Below are positions 19,453-28,039 of a stretch of 64,000 nucleotides of DNA, piece by piece (positions within the stretch are counted from its first letter, which is position 1; every line of letters starts with the position of its first letter). The notes under the pieces are model-generated. The model saw nothing but the letters and a program-made list of their open reading frames with translations, ran no database searches and was not told where the DNA came from. Both the position numbers and the translations under genes were made by a program. This stretch comes from an uncultured Polaribacter sp. (GTDB lineage: Bacteria > Bacteroidota > Bacteroidia > Flavobacteriales > Flavobacteriaceae): positions 90,406 through 154,405 of the forward strand of contig NZ_CANMVP010000010.1 of the NCBI RefSeq assembly GCF_947501385.1, given 5' to 3'.

Positions 19453-21333
19453 TTAATTCATTTTTTCAACATCAATATAGAAAGCATTACAAGATGTCCC
19501 GTCTTCCATATCAAAATAGGCTAAAAGTTCTGTTTCGCCATGAGGAACTTCCATTTCAAGCACTGCTGCTTCAGCATTGTTATCCACATCAATTTCAACA
19601 TTGTTATCAGCTATTTTTAAATGGGCTTTCGCAAACTTCATAGATTTCCCATTGACAATTGGAGCTTTATAAAGAGTTTCTGGTTTTCCATCTTTCAATG
19701 CTGCACTAAGTGCCAAACCACTTTCAGAAGGCCATCTTCTTAAATGAAATCGATACTTACCCGCTTTCACAAAATTTACTGTAAATGGGGCGGGTTCCAT
19801 AGGTTTTCCTTTGCGAATCATTTGTTGGTTCCACGGTGGATAATAATCTACGGTACGGGCATCATGGCAAGTAATTACATCTATATCATTTACTCCTAAA
19901 TCTATCACAGAAAATTTGGTTTCTTTAATAACATCTTCCCACCAAGTTTCGTAAAAGGCATTCATTTCTGCTACCTTTTCTGGAAATTTATCAGCTAAAT
20001 TAGTGGTTTGTCCTGGATCCTCTGTGATATTGTAAAGTTCTTTTCCTTTTATTAAACGCCAGTTGTCATCCATAACACAACTGTTTTTTCCTTTTTCGGG
20101 CCAGGGAATACGTTGTGTATCCGTTACCAAATACCTATCAGGTGCTTCAGATTCACCTAAAAGATAATCACTAATATCCGTACCATCCATAGTTTTTTCT
20201 GGTACAAATTTTTGCTGAGTTAGTGAAACAAATGTTGGCAAAATATCTACATGAGCAGTTAAATCATTCAAACTCTTACCTCCTGTGAGCCCGCCATCTG
20301 GCCATCTGATGATAAAAGGCACTCTATGTCCACCATCATACTCACTTCCTTTTGTACCTCGCATACCGGCGTTGTAACCAAATACTTGATTGGTTTTATC
20401 ATTGACTTTATATCCTCTTGCGGTACCATTATCTGTAGTAAAAACTACAATGGTGTTTTCGGCTATTCCTAAAGTTTCTAATTTTTTCAACAACTTAGAG
20501 AAATTGTCATCAATATTGGTAATCATACCATAAAAACGCTTTTGAGTTTCCTCGATACGAGTTTCGTCTTTATATAAATCATAGTATTCCTTTGGAAGGT
20601 TATAAGGCCCGTGGGGGGCATTTAAACTTAAATAACAAAAGAAAGGTGCGTCTTTTTTATCTTCTATAAAACTTAAGGCTTCATCAAACCAAACGTCCGT
20701 ACAATAGCCTTCTTTTTTTTCTGGGGTTCCGTTTCTAAAATAAGAATCGTCAAAATAATCATTATTCCAATAATCTGGAGTTTGCCCAACACCGCCACCA
20801 CCATGATAAAAAGCTTCGTCAAAACCTCGTTCATGCGGATGAAATGGGCTGTTATCTCCTAAATGCCATTTACCAAACATACCTGTTTTATAGCTATTAT
20901 CTTGTAGCACATTCGCAATGGTGGTTTCTTCTCTATTTAGCATAGATGCTCCCATAATGGTATGCCAAACGCCATTTCTATTACAATTTCTTCCTGTTAA
21001 TAAACCTGCTCTTGTTGGGGCACAGGTAGTTCCTACGTGGTAATTGGTAAGGTTTACTGACTCTGTAGAAAATTTATCTATAGCAGGTGTTTTAATAATG
21101 GTATTCCCTGTATGCCCCAAATCACCATAACCTTGGTCGTCTGTAATAACGAAGACAATATTGGGCCTTTTTTCTGTGCTTTTTACTTTTTCCTGTTTTT
21201 CTTTACATGAAAAAAGAATAAGCGGTATTATTAAAAACAGGCTATGACATATTGATTTATTGATGTTTTCAAAAATCAATTTACTTTTAAACTTGTTCAA
21301 GTTAGAAGGTTTTAAATATTGGTTTGGTATCAT
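19453..21333 (-). CDS. Class S1 sulfatase with C-terminal beta-rich domain
   Basis: A 626-residue sulfatase. Metal-site TDDQGYGD (~64-71), formylglycine motif C-A-P-T-R with Cys104, and TDNGTARG around residue 290. The lipoprotein signal SLFLIIPLILFSCKEK lies 30 residues in, so the annotated ATG may be too far upstream; a TTG at about residue 19 would give a conventional signal. A ~150-residue C-terminal region is also present in the stop-interrupted sulfatase at 39756-41546, its close relative. It is second in the operon. Confidence 0.93.
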   Translation of the reverse strand: MIPNQYLKPSNLNKFKSKLIFENINKSICHSLFLIIPLILFSCKEKQEKVKSTEKRPNIVFVITDDQGYGDLGHTGNTIIKTPAIDKFSTESVNLTNYHVGTTCAPTRAGLLTGRNCNRNGVWHTIMGASMLNREETTIANVLQDNSYKTGMFGKWHLGDNSPFHPHERGFDEAFYHGGGGVGQTPDYWNNDYFDDSYFRNGTPEKKEGYCTDVWFDEALSFIEDKKDAPFFCYLSLNAPHGPYNLPKEYYDLYKDETRIEETQKRFYGMITNIDDNFSKLLKKLETLGIAENTIVVFTTDNGTARGYKVNDKTNQVFGYNAGMRGTKGSEYDGGHRVPFIIRWPDGGLTGGKSLNDLTAHVDILPTFVSLTQQKFVPEKTMDGTDISDYLLGESEAPDRYLVTDTQRIPWPEKGKNSCVMDDNWRLIKGKELYNITEDPGQTTNLADKFPEKVAEMNAFYETWWEDVIKETKFSVIDLGVNDIDVITCHDARTVDYYPPWNQQMIRKGKPMEPAPFTVNFVKAGKYRFHLRRWPSESGLALSAALKDGKPETLYKAPIVNGKSMKFAKAHLKIADNNVEIDVDNNAEAAVLEMEVPHGETELLAYFDMEDGTSCNAFYIDVEKMN

Positions 21334-21394
21334 AATTAGTATTTATTTTTTGTTTGATGTTTCTTTCTTCTTTAATGATGTTTATATGAAGAAC

Positions 21395-22942
21395 TTATTC
21401 TTTATCATTCATCCAACTTAACTGAGGCCAAGTTTCAGGATCGTCATTTTTTTGATTGACCCCAGGAGTACTTCTACCATTTAATACAATTTGTGAAAGT
21501 TCTTTTCTATATTGTTCTAACAGTTCAGGTTTCTCATCTTGTAAATTATGCTCTTCTCCAATATCACCACTTAAATTATATAATTGAAATTTAGGTAAAC
21601 TATCAATGGCTGCTTTATCTCTTGGTCTTGGAAAACTCCACCCACCAGAACCTGGACAAAAAATGGCTTTATAGTCTCCCTTTCGGTACGCAAATGAACC
21701 ATTTATAGAATGATGCACAATACTTTCTCTATTTGGCAAGCTAGATTCAATACCGAGTGCTGATAAAAAACTGTAGCTATCTTCAGCTACATTATCCCCA
21801 ATTTTTGTATCCAATGCATCTACAACTGTTGCAAAAAAATCTGTTGTACACACCAACTGGCTAGATTTTGCTGATTGCACTTTTGCTGGCCATCGGACTA
21901 TAAATGGCACTCTATGACCACCTTCAAAAATATCTGCTTTATGCCCACGAAACACATAACTAGGGTCATGCTCTTTTGTTGTTAATTGTTCAAAATCTGC
22001 TCGAGGAGAACAGCCATTATCGCTTGTAAAGACTAAAATGGTGTTGTCTGCAATGCCTTGTGCTTCTAATGATTTCATTACTTCGCCTACCACCCAATCT
22101 ACCATAATCACAAAATCACCATACGGGTTATCTAATCCACTTTTACCTTTAAATTCGTCTGTTGGCAAAATAGGAGTATGAGGCGCTGGTAAGGGCATGT
22201 ATAGAAAGAATCGCTGGTCGCTTTTAGCATGCTTATTTATAAAGTTAACCGTTTTAGCAGTAATTTCTGGTAACACTTGTTCGTGTACAAAATCATCAGA
22301 TGTAAGTCCTTTTCGCCACATAGCTTGATCATCAGCATTTTTAGTAAAATTGGTTGGTACCCTTGTAGGTTGGTCATTTTCTACCCACACATAAGGTGCC
22401 ATATCTAACGAGCCATTAAATCCATACCAATAATCGAACCCATTAGCAGTAGGTCCATTTTTTATTTTCTTAGAAAAATCAACAGCGTCTTTCCCTTTTT
22501 CGATATTTGCCCAATCCCAACCTAAATGCCATTTACCAATCGCTGCTGTGTGGTATTCTTTAGATTTTAATAAACCTGCAATAGTTGTTCTATCATCAGG
22601 AATTAAAGCTTTACTATACCCATGTAACACCCCTCTTTTTAATTCTGAACGCCAATTATAACGACCTGTTAAAATACCATATCTTGTGGGAGTACATACT
22701 GCACTACTAGTATGAGCATCTGTAAACATCACGCCTTCCGAAGCTAGTTTATCAATATTAACTGTCTGGATTTTAGAATTTTCATTGTAACTAGAAATAT
22801 CTCCATATCCTAAATCATCTGCCAGAATAAAAATGATGTTGGGTTGTTTTTTATCTTTTTTTGACTTCTCTTGTACGCATGATGATACAATAAATGTAAT
22901 TAGCATCAGAATCGATACAATGGAGGTTTTAATTCTATACAT
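21395..22942 (-). CDS. Class S1 sulfatase (GALNS-like), operon leader
   Basis: A 515-residue lipoprotein sulfatase; Cys22 in VSSCVQE. ADDLGYGD (41-48), formylglycine Cys83 in C-T-P-T-R, and TSDNGCSPRADFE around residue 310 are all present. The SSYNENSKI, LTGRYNWRS and PRPRDKAA segments resemble galactosamine-6-sulfatase-type S1 enzymes, as does the sulfatase at 54653-56182. It is the first gene of the six-gene minus operon 22942-14953 (three sulfatases, DUF1080, two ThuA-like). Likely periplasmic removal of sulfate from oligosaccharides. Confidence 0.93.
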   Translation of the reverse strand: MYRIKTSIVSILMLITFIVSSCVQEKSKKDKKQPNIIFILADDLGYGDISSYNENSKIQTVNIDKLASEGVMFTDAHTSSAVCTPTRYGILTGRYNWRSELKRGVLHGYSKALIPDDRTTIAGLLKSKEYHTAAIGKWHLGWDWANIEKGKDAVDFSKKIKNGPTANGFDYWYGFNGSLDMAPYVWVENDQPTRVPTNFTKNADDQAMWRKGLTSDDFVHEQVLPEITAKTVNFINKHAKSDQRFFLYMPLPAPHTPILPTDEFKGKSGLDNPYGDFVIMVDWVVGEVMKSLEAQGIADNTILVFTSDNGCSPRADFEQLTTKEHDPSYVFRGHKADIFEGGHRVPFIVRWPAKVQSAKSSQLVCTTDFFATVVDALDTKIGDNVAEDSYSFLSALGIESSLPNRESIVHHSINGSFAYRKGDYKAIFCPGSGGWSFPRPRDKAAIDSLPKFQLYNLSGDIGEEHNLQDEKPELLEQYRKELSQIVLNGRSTPGVNQKNDDPETWPQLSWMNDKE

Positions 22943-23420
22943 ACATTAATTTTTAATTTGTTAAGGTGAAAAAATATAAATATAATTGAGAGTGTTAAAA
23001 ACTTAAGTCCTAAAGGAACCGAGATGTATTTCTGGAGTTCTATAAAACACTGATTGTAATTCTTTTGAAAAATATTTATAGAATTTAAAAAATTTAGATC
23101 CATAAAACATACCGTGCCCACAAAACAGTTTTATTTTTAAAATTCGATTGGATTTATTTTTGTGTACACATTTTAGTTTGTTGAGGTAAATATTCTCCTT
23201 TTAAAATAAAATCTTATTCTCTATTCAGTCAAGTTTTTGCTTGAATCAAACATTCTTGAAATTTAATAATTTTTCGAGATAACACAAAAACAAAAAAATG
23301 TAATTTAGTACAAATTTTAAAAATTGCCGCAACCTATTCGATGGAGTGGTATTGCGTGCAAACGACAAGCAAGATAAAATTTAATAAATTTTTAGTACTC
23401 AATTAAAAAATTAAAATATT
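22943..23420. promoter_or_regulatory. Divergent promoter region
   Basis: A 478-base AT-rich spacer between the minus-strand sulfatase operon and the plus-strand GH29 pseudogene. I see no ORF of note and no copy of the shared upstream block. Promoters for both directions must lie here, but none is clear enough to place. Confidence 0.4.
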
Positions 23421-24749
23421 TTGAAATATTCTTTAAGTATAAAATTAGTTTTAATCCTGATAATCATATTACCTATGAGTATTTATGCACAGGAAACAAA
23501 GCCATTAAATCTCAATAAACCTGAAAGAGAGGCATGGTTTACAGACTTAGGATTTGGAATGTTCATTCACTAGAGTATGGATGTTCAATTGGGAATGGTG
23601 ATTAGCCATAGTATGGTTGGTGCCTCTGAAGATTATCTTGACAGGTATGTAAATGAACTTCCTAAAACTTTTAACCCGGTAAACTTCGATGCAAAACAAT
23701 GGGTTAATGCTGCCAAACTTGCAGGGATGAAATATGTTGTATTTACCACCAAACATCATAATGGCTATTGTATGTATGACACTAAAACAACCAATTTTGG
23801 CATAATGAATAGTCCCTATGGCAAAGACATTACAAAAATGATTGTTAATGCTTGTCGTGAAGCAGGTTTAGCAGTGGGGCTATACTTCTCGCCAGATGAC
23901 TTTTATTTCCTGTATAAACAAGGCACACTTATATCAAGGGATCGAAAGGAAGCGCTTGCTAGTGGCAACCCAGATTTAAATACCTATGCGAAAAAGCAAA
24001 TGAAAGAACTCATGACCCAGTACGGAAAAATTGATATTGTGTTTTTGGATGGTAGAGATCAATTTGCACAAACAGCGTTAGCAAAAGTATGCTGGGAGAT
24101 TAATCCAGAGGTGGTGGTTACCAGAGGAGCGATTGAAACTCCTGAACAAAACACCCCTGAGGAACCAATTCCTTCACCTTGGGAAGCCTGTTATACATTT
24201 GGAAATCAATGGCAATATAGACCCACAAATGAAACATATAAAACACCTAAAAATGCTATTCTTGAACTTATTGATATAAAAGCAAAAGGGGGGAACTTTT
24301 TATTAAACTTTGGCCCTGATGCTTTAGGTAATTTTCCACCCGAACAAAGGGGTGCTTTGAATGAAATTTCCCTATGGATGTTTATTAATAAAGAAGCATT
24401 TCATCAAACCATACCTCACCATACCGTTAAAGAAAATAATATGTGGTTTTTAACATCCAAAGATCAAAGAACTGCATATATATTTATCAATAAGAATCAG
24501 TGGAAATTTGGTGCGCGCCATAAGTTTACAATTAAAGCATTCAAATCAACAGATCAAAGCGAAATTTCTGTTTTAGGTCACAATGGAATAGTTAAAGAAT
24601 ATGATAAGAACGCCAATCCTGTTCCTACAATTAAACAAATAAATGATGGGATGGAGATATCGGTTACACGATCTCAAAGAATTTATAACGACCGTAAATG
24701 GAATAACCCTTTTGTTGTAAAAATAACTGAAATAGCTATTAATGAATAA
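23421..24749 (+). pseudogene. GH29 alpha-L-fucosidase-like gene interrupted by an in-frame TAG
   Basis: An upstream open frame beginning at TTG 23421 encodes a signal peptide (ends IYAQ) and the GH29 N-terminal FGMFIH. It is then stopped by TAG at 23571-23573, after which the same frame continues for 390 codons from ATG 23577. In GH29 proteins the residue after FGMFIH is Trp (TGG), so a single G-to-A change explains the stop. The rest is intact: KHHNGYCMYDT, IDIVFLDGRDQ (putative nucleophile, Asp158 of the downstream part) and LLNFGPDALG. Restored, the protein would be 442 residues. Without readthrough or reinitiation no exported enzyme is made, because the downstream part lacks the signal peptide and first barrel strand. 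Confidence 0.9.
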
Positions 24750-24800
24750 ATACTATGATACAAGATTGGGTTAGAACAAATAGTGCCAATATCAAATAAC

Positions 24801-24975
24801 AAATGACCTCGACCCAAGGGTACGAGGTATTAAGTTGAAAGTTCTGTTTTATCTCCACGCACAGCACATCGGAAAATAAAACCGATAAATTCCGATAAAA
24901 ATTAGGATTAGTCTGCCTGCTTACATAGTTAAGTCCAACTAGAAATTTTTAATTTATTATTTATCTGAGTTCGAT
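24801..24975. repeat. Dispersed palindromic intergenic repeat, copy 2 (degraded)
   Basis: It begins with the same CCTCGACCC-AA-GGGTACGAGG hairpin (24807-24827) as the block at 6216 and follows the same order: GTATTAAGTTGAAA, a hairpin with ATCGG/CCGAT, GATTAGTCTGCCTGC, TCCAACTAGAAATTTTTAAT. The later palindromes have decayed by substitutions and deletions. Confidence 0.7.
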
Positions 24976-25105
24976 TGATAAGTTACTGATTATCAGTTGT
25001 TAGCTATCGATCTACAAAGTTTTAAAACCTTGCAGGATATAAAAAATAAATGCTTTCTATTAAAAATCAACACATTGCGTTTTTAGATATTAATCGAACT
25101 CAGAT
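24963..25105. repeat. 18-base inverted repeat pair flanking ~107 bases
   Basis: ATCTGAGTTCGATTGATA (24963-24980) and its near-exact reverse complement TATTAATCGAACTCAGAT (25088-25105; one mismatch) bracket a small AT-rich spacer. The right arm touches the stop codon of the adjacent minus-strand gene. It could be a miniature transposable element or a long-loop hairpin; no protein is encoded. Confidence 0.55.
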
Positions 25106-27546
25106 TACTTCTTAATTATTTTTCTTGTATAAGTTTCATAATCATCTAAGACTTTTATAATGTATAAACCTGAAGATAAATTACTAAGATAAACAGTATT
25201 CCTTCCGTTTTTAATTGTACCAGAATGGATGGTTTTACCTAAATAATCGATAATTTGTATTTCGGCAGCTTCTGCTTTAAAGCCTTTCAAATCAATGTTA
25301 ATGTTATCAGACGTTGGATTTGGATATACCAAAAGTCTATCTGTTTTTGTATTATCCTCAATTCCAAGTATGGCATCTCCAAATACTTGTACTTCAGCAA
25401 GGTTGAGTGTTAAGGTTAAGTTAGATTCAATTCTTATAATCTTGCCAACTGCCCCATCAGGATTTACTGCTACAGAAGGACTCGGTTCAGTAGTAATTCT
25501 TTCTGAATATGTTGTAGTACGATTAGCATCAAGAACAAATACTGTAAAATCACCCAATCTATCCGTACAACAACCATTTGTTCTGTTAAATACATTGATA
25601 TCATTAATGTTGTATTCAGCACCAAGATCTACTTCCCACCAAGCACCAGGACCTTCAGCAGCGGTTACAGAACCGCTACCAAAATTTCCATTTGTGTCAT
25701 TATCAATAGCACGAGAAGCAACACCACCACTTAATGTTGGTGATGATTGTGTTGCTGTACCGTTTAAAGCAAGATTATTGGTTCCAGTTCCGGTTCCGCT
25801 TTCCTCAGTAACTGTTAATACTCTTACAACATCTGTAGCAGCTAAAAAGTTAGCGTTTCCAGGTTGTGATGCCGTTATATTAGTAACACCGGCACCTTGT
25901 ATTTGAATTGTTCCGTCTACAACAGTTGCTACAGCTGGATTAGAACTAGTAAGTGTAACTTCTAAACCAGAAGTTGCGTCCACAAAGGGAGAAAAATCAG
26001 GATCATTCACATCTTTTTCAGATAACTCTGCAAATGAAATAGACTGAGGTATAGGGTCAGTAGTTGGGTCACCAGCATCAACAACCGACAAAAAACGAGT
26101 CACAAAAGATGCATGACGATAATTGTCATCACCGTTTTGTCTTGCTGTAATACGTGTCATTCCTTTACCTACAAGCTTAATTTTATTATCAACAATAACA
26201 GCAACTTTAGGATCTGCACTAAGATAAATAACATCTAAACCAGAGGTTGCAGTAGCGCCTGGATCTATATCTGCGCTTCCTAATGTTACAGGGAGCATAG
26301 CAGGAAAACTTATAGATTGAGGAGTTTTAACTTCTTCCCCAACTAAAAAAGCACATTCAGGTCTCACATAAGGTGAAAACGTGATGTCATTTTCTTCAAA
26401 CTTTTGGTTAACATAGGTCAGGATAGCATGTTCGTCGTCCTTTATGGTTCCATCTGTAGTGGTACATGAAAAGGTTATAGCTCCTCCAGCCATAGTAATC
26501 TTTTTTGCCATTCTGTAGGCAGTTTCATTATTCTGTCTCAATTGAGCACTAGCAACAGACCACTGTTGCCTCATAGGCATAAACATATGCTTTAAAACAG
26601 CTTTCGTAGTTCCATTAGGAGTAACATTACCATTATTAACATCAGTATAATTATGATAGTTAGTCTCTTGAATATTTGGAATCGTAAATTCGTCATGCGA
26701 CCATGAATCACCTCTAGAACCTTGCCCTAATGGAAAAACATGCCCACCTGTATAGTCAGCTTCAATAACTTGTGTTTCATATTTGATAACACCATAAGGA
26801 TCTGGATCATCATCATCACAACCATCTAATAATACGACCATTTTACTACCATTTGGATTAAAGAACTCCGATTTTAAAGTATTTGGCGTTAAAACCATAT
26901 TTGGATCAAGTTCACGCATCATGTTTATAAGCAACATATTTCTCTCATTTATAGCACAAGCATCTAACCAATAACCATCTACTCCCATTTCTTTAAAACG
27001 TTTCATATACCCTTGCATTAGGTTTGTTCTGGCAGCATACTCATCTCCACCAAAGTAATCAGTATAATAAGCAACCCAAGCAGCTGCGGCCTCTGTAGAA
27101 GTATCTACTTCTGTAAATTCTTTACAGTTAAGATATAAGAGTACTTTTTTACCAGCATCTTTGAATATTTTTATTACATCAATAATAACCTGTTCATTTT
27201 CTAAACTTGGTACAAAATCTTCATGTATCACATAATTAGGATCACCAGTTACTTCAGCAACGTTTGGATTATTTCGTAAAGTAAAACGATTTGTTCTAGC
27301 ATTCTGTGTCATATTAGTAAGTGCATGCCCCATAGTAGTGTATGCATCTACCATTTCTTGTGCTCCAGCTCTGTAATCATAGCCTGAGTTAACATATTGA
27401 TCCAATTGAGAACCTCCTCTAACATAAAGGCGAACACCCCAAGAGCCTTCCATCCATTGTGTTTTTGTGTTAGGATCATCAACCTGTGCATACCCTGTGA
27501 TTGAGAGCAGCATTAGTGTTAGGAAAAAAATCGTTTTCTTAATCAT
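25105..27546 (-). CDS. Secreted TIM-barrel enzyme with two Ig-like, fucolectin-like and T9SS domains
   Basis: An 813-residue protein; signal peptide residues 1-21 (ends GYAQ). Catalytic-like region ~30-405: EGSWGVRLYV, FKDAGKKVLLYL, DGYWLDA (Asp195), DYTGGH (Asp264), DEFTIP, FMPMRQQW and TMAGGAITFS. Two Ig-like repeats (~409-495, ~499-583) follow, then a fucolectin-like F5/8-type domain (~591-723; NRTNGCCTDRL, WWEVDLG) and a T9SS sorting domain (~738-813; YPNPTSDN, KIIKK). It is strongly similar to the protein at 28040-31015 and more distantly to 31541-33520 and 59576-60817. It is probably a surface endo-acting enzyme on a fucose-containing glycan. I cannot name its GH family; GH168, GH107 and GH29 relatives should be tested. 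Confidence 0.75.
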   Translation of the reverse strand: MIKKTIFFLTLMLLSITGYAQVDDPNTKTQWMEGSWGVRLYVRGGSQLDQYVNSGYDYRAGAQEMVDAYTTMGHALTNMTQNARTNRFTLRNNPNVAEVTGDPNYVIHEDFVPSLENEQVIIDVIKIFKDAGKKVLLYLNCKEFTEVDTSTEAAAAWVAYYTDYFGGDEYAARTNLMQGYMKRFKEMGVDGYWLDACAINERNMLLINMMRELDPNMVLTPNTLKSEFFNPNGSKMVVLLDGCDDDDPDPYGVIKYETQVIEADYTGGHVFPLGQGSRGDSWSHDEFTIPNIQETNYHNYTDVNNGNVTPNGTTKAVLKHMFMPMRQQWSVASAQLRQNNETAYRMAKKITMAGGAITFSCTTTDGTIKDDEHAILTYVNQKFEENDITFSPYVRPECAFLVGEEVKTPQSISFPAMLPVTLGSADIDPGATATSGLDVIYLSADPKVAVIVDNKIKLVGKGMTRITARQNGDDNYRHASFVTRFLSVVDAGDPTTDPIPQSISFAELSEKDVNDPDFSPFVDATSGLEVTLTSSNPAVATVVDGTIQIQGAGVTNITASQPGNANFLAATDVVRVLTVTEESGTGTGTNNLALNGTATQSSPTLSGGVASRAIDNDTNGNFGSGSVTAAEGPGAWWEVDLGAEYNINDINVFNRTNGCCTDRLGDFTVFVLDANRTTTYSERITTEPSPSVAVNPDGAVGKIIRIESNLTLTLNLAEVQVFGDAILGIEDNTKTDRLLVYPNPTSDNINIDLKGFKAEAAEIQIIDYLGKTIHSGTIKNGRNTVYLSNLSSGLYIIKVLDDYETYTRKIIKK

Positions 27547-27577
27547 AATTTTTAAATTTAAATAAGTTATACTATAG

Positions 27578-27694
27578 TTTAATTATTTTCTTAGTTTATA
27601 TGTGTTTTTATTGATCAATTACTTTAATAATATAGTCCTGAAACAAGGTTACTTACATCAATAACTGTACTTGCTCCTTTTAATATCAGTTGGG
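27578..27694 (-). pseudogene. Relic of a T9SS sorting-domain coding end inside a leader
   Basis: Read on the minus strand, this segment matches the last ~38 codons of the gene at 28040 base by base with scattered changes: GASTVIDVSNLVSGLYY followed by stops, against NTVVDLSNLASGIYM in the intact gene. It lies between the upstream regulatory block (27700-27905) and the start of the gene at 27546, so it now forms part of that gene's 5' leader. It implies that another sorting-domain gene once sat directly behind this promoter and was deleted. Confidence 0.75.
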
Positions 27695-27699
27695 AAAAA

Positions 27700-27905
27700 T
27701 ATTAATTAAGTTGATGATGCAATTTACTTTCTTATAAAAAAAAATAAATGCTTATATTAACCAATTATTTGCTGAAATAAACCTTTTATTACACTTTAGC
27801 GAAAAAACAGGAACAAAAACCTGTTGTAAAAGTTTTGGGTTTTGAAATATTTAATTGGCGTAAATTTGACATTACACGTTCTTATTCTTTAAGAGCTGTT
27901 ACCAC
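27700..27905 (-). promoter_or_regulatory. Shared upstream block, copy A
   Basis: On the minus strand: CCTTGTGG, GTCAAATT, CAAAACCCAAAACTTTTACAACAGG, then GCTAAAGTGTAATAAAAGG (27784-27801), a GGTTAATATAAGC element and a TATAAGAAAGTAAATTG end. The order is conserved in copies B (31195-31395) and C (37656-37860), and partly upstream of SusC (52780-52840). It is probably the promoter and operator of the 27546 gene. Confidence 0.65.
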
Positions 27906-27975
27906 AAGGTTTGTTTAGTTTAGTTTAGTTTGTATTAGGTTAAAATTCTTTATATAGAAGAGTCTTTTTTTTTTA

Positions 27976-28020
27976 AAAAATACCGGTGATTTCGATCACC
28001 GGCATTTTTCAATTATGCAA
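27976..28020 (-). terminator. Terminator after the 28040 gene
   Basis: A perfect 8-base stem CCGGTGAT-TTCG-ATCACCGG with a TTCG-type loop, flanked by A- and T-runs on both sides (AAAAAATA before, CATTTTTC after). It lies just behind the stop of the minus-strand gene, so it can end transcription on that strand. Confidence 0.85.
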
Positions 28021-28039
28021 TTGTTTTTTAATTATTCAA

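Noticed and set aside
25295..25906. A 203-codon plus-strand open frame
   Set aside because: It lies antisense over the fucolectin and sorting-domain coding part of the minus-strand gene at 25105 and has no signal or domain of its own. Composition-driven shadow.
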